NCBI GenBank assembly: GCA_031275395.1
Contig: JAISOU010000078.1
Span: forward strand, 1 to 5,895
Source: Helicobacteraceae bacterium
Lineage (GTDB): Bacteria; Campylobacterota; Campylobacteria; Campylobacterales; SZUA-545
Direction of reading: 5' to 3'
Length of the DNA stretch: 5,895 nt
Part shown: one piece after another, positions 5,331 to 5,895 of the stretch
How the letters are laid out: the number at the start of each line of letters is the position of its first letter
Numbering within the stretch: the stretch's first letter is position 1
The notes under the pieces: generated by a model
Databases searched by the model: none
The model's input: only the letters and a program-made list of their open reading frames with translations
What the model was told of the DNA's origin: nothing
Made by a program: the position numbers and the translations under genes

Positions 5331-5653
5331 GATTATTGTTATTTTTAATCGCGCTTCTATTTGCGGGGTGCGGCGATACGAGATTAAACGAGCGCCAAAG
5401 CGAAACGCCCGTAGGCGAATTATCAAGCGCCGATAGTTTCGCCGTTTCAGGGAGGTTTTCGGGGCGTTTATACGCAAACGAAACGACGCGAAGCGCGGGC
5501 GAACTGCCGATCACAATCACCGACGGCGTTAGCTTTACCGCGCAGATCAACGGCGCTTTAAGCGGCGAATCGATCTATCTTGAAATAAACGAAATTATCC
5601 GCGAAGTTTTTGTGGAAGTTAAGGCGGGCGAAACGCAATTTATCGCTCCGTAA
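5327..5653 (+). CDS. Small lipoprotein coupled to the large secreted protein
   Basis: This 108-residue protein starts in an ATGA overlap with the upstream gene. Residues 1-15 (MRLLLFLIALLFAGC) form a lipoprotein signal with lipobox F-A-G-C15. Phe at the first lipobox position is less usual than Leu, but the context is convincing. The mature chain of about 94 residues begins GDTRLNERQSE, a flexible polar tether. It then shows alternating beta-strand-like sequence (FAVSGRFSGRLYAN, ITITDGVSFTAQING, VFVEVKAGETQFI), suggesting one small beta-sandwich. Asp at +2 of the mature protein is absent (it is Gly), so by the E. coli Lol rule, which may not hold here, it would go to the outer membrane. No family is recognised. 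The tight coupling suggests it anchors or assists the 586-residue secreted protein. Confidence 0.82.
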   Translation: MRLLLFLIALLFAGCGDTRLNERQSETPVGELSSADSFAVSGRFSGRLYANETTRSAGELPITITDGVSFTAQINGALSGESIYLEINEIIREVFVEVKAGETQFIAP

Positions 5654-5693
5654 TCGTATCGTCGCCGTATATTAAACTTAAGCCCCGCTTCGT

Positions 5694-5699
5694 TATTAT
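5694..5699 (+). promoter_or_regulatory. Candidate -10 box (TATTAT) for the phase-variable gene
   Basis: TATTAT at 5694-5699 is one mismatch from TATAAT and lies 25 bases before the ATG at 5725. This leaves room for a short leader that carries the Shine-Dalgarno AAGGAG (5713-5718, six bases before the ATG). No -35 box is visible. Read-through from the lipoprotein gene, only 71 bases upstream, is an alternative. Confidence 0.35.
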
Positions 5700-5724
5700 G
5701 CGCCATCTTAACAAGGAGCTTTAG

Positions 5725-5895
5725 ATGAAGCAAAAGGCGTTTATGTTCGGTTCGGGTTCGACCGCAAATAATATCTTGCCAATCGTGTCGGAAAAATACG
5801 ACGTAATCGGATTTTTGGACAATAATCCTCAACGTTGGACGGACGCTAACGGGGGGGGGGGGGGGGCACCTTCACGGGAAAATTTTTTATCAACC
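5725..5895 (+). CDS. Rossmann-like nucleotide-binding protein of surface-glycan type, partial, phase-variable
   Basis: The start at 5725 is fixed by AAGGAG at 5713-5718. Residues 1-42 begin with a beta-strand and Gly-rich loop, KAFMFGSGSTANNI (4-17). Then come KYDVIGFLDNNPQRW (25-39), in which the acidic end of the second strand and 'DNNPQRW' match the N-terminal nucleotide-sugar/NAD-binding module attached to FkbM-type methyltransferases, sugar acyltransferases and similar glycan-modifying enzymes. Codons 43-47 are GGG within a run of 16 G. As written the frame continues APSRENFLST to the window end. With one G fewer it reads HLHGKIFYQP, which resembles the family's usual next strand ('..hG.kIysP'). 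The ON state is therefore probably 15 or 18 G and the sequence shown is OFF. The enzyme's true activity cannot be told because the catalytic part lies outside the window. Confidence 0.7.
   Translation, partial: MKQKAFMFGSGSTANNILPIVSEKYDVIGFLDNNPQRWTDANGGGGGAPSRENFLST
5851..5866 (+). repeat. 16-base poly-G phase-variation tract
   Basis: There are sixteen consecutive G starting at codon 43 of the gene that begins at 5725. Poly-G tracts in glycan-modifying genes switch expression by slipped-strand mispairing in Campylobacter and Helicobacter. The 29 bases after the tract keep a family-like translation in one frame only, which supports a real tract within a gene rather than a terminal artefact. 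Confidence 0.8.

Noticed and set aside
5209-5550. Minus-strand open frame of 113 codons
   Set aside because: It is antisense to the C-terminus of the secreted protein and most of the lipoprotein gene, both of which have much stronger coding evidence.
5575-5832. Minus-strand open frame of 85 codons
   Set aside because: It runs antisense across the end of the lipoprotein gene and the start of the last gene, whose ribosome binding site and family-like N-terminus support the plus strand.

Overview
The window looks like a short contig from an uncultured member of the Campylobacterota (Epsilonproteobacteria), probably host- or gut-associated. The evidence is: a prenyltransferase of the MqnP type used in the futalosine route to menaquinone; a prenyltransferase-hypothetical-hypothetical gene order that I recall from Campylobacter (unverified); TAAAAT -10 boxes placed almost on the start codons; and long poly-G tracts inside reading frames of the kind that cause phase variation in this phylum. 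Base composition is richer in G+C than Campylobacter or Helicobacter, with many GCG, CGC and GATCG words. The assignment is an inference from gene content.

Left part (1-1630). On the minus strand the window begins with the N-terminus of an exported, possibly lipid-anchored protein that runs into a 16-base poly-G tract at the window edge. A 258-base gap follows, with a candidate promoter and no gene. Next on the minus strand is a TPR-repeat secreted protein (974 down to 360). It is broken by two compensating single-base indels but keeps a perfect 34-residue repeat register once both are corrected. Between this gene and the plus-strand genes lies about 650 bases of non-coding DNA. It holds dyads, a REP-like structured repeat and, most notably, a 237-base element (1356-1592) with 13-bp terminal inverted repeats directly flanked by a 7-bp direct repeat. 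That is the signature of a miniature inverted-repeat transposable element (MITE) without a transposase.

Central part (1631-3497). Three overlapping plus-strand genes form an operon: mqnP (membrane prenyltransferase of menaquinone synthesis), a 176-residue cytoplasmic protein with a possible degenerate PilZ-like domain, and a 163-residue single-pass membrane protein with a coiled coil and a C-terminal helix-turn-helix-like segment. The joins are a 13-base overlap and an ATGA overlap, so translational coupling is likely.

Right part (3570-5895). A separate promoter of the same type drives a 586-residue secreted beta-rich protein, coupled by an ATGA overlap to a 108-residue lipoprotein. I do not recognise this pair; it may be a cell-surface or periplasmic module. 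The last gene starts at 5725 with a good ribosome binding site and encodes the start of a Rossmann-like nucleotide-binding protein of the sort found in surface-glycan loci. It is interrupted at codon 43 by a run of 16 G. The family-like reading frame resumes only if the run length is a multiple of three, so as written the gene appears to be in the OFF phase. The strongest points for follow-up are the two poly-G tracts, the MITE-like element, and the uncharacterised secreted protein/lipoprotein pair.
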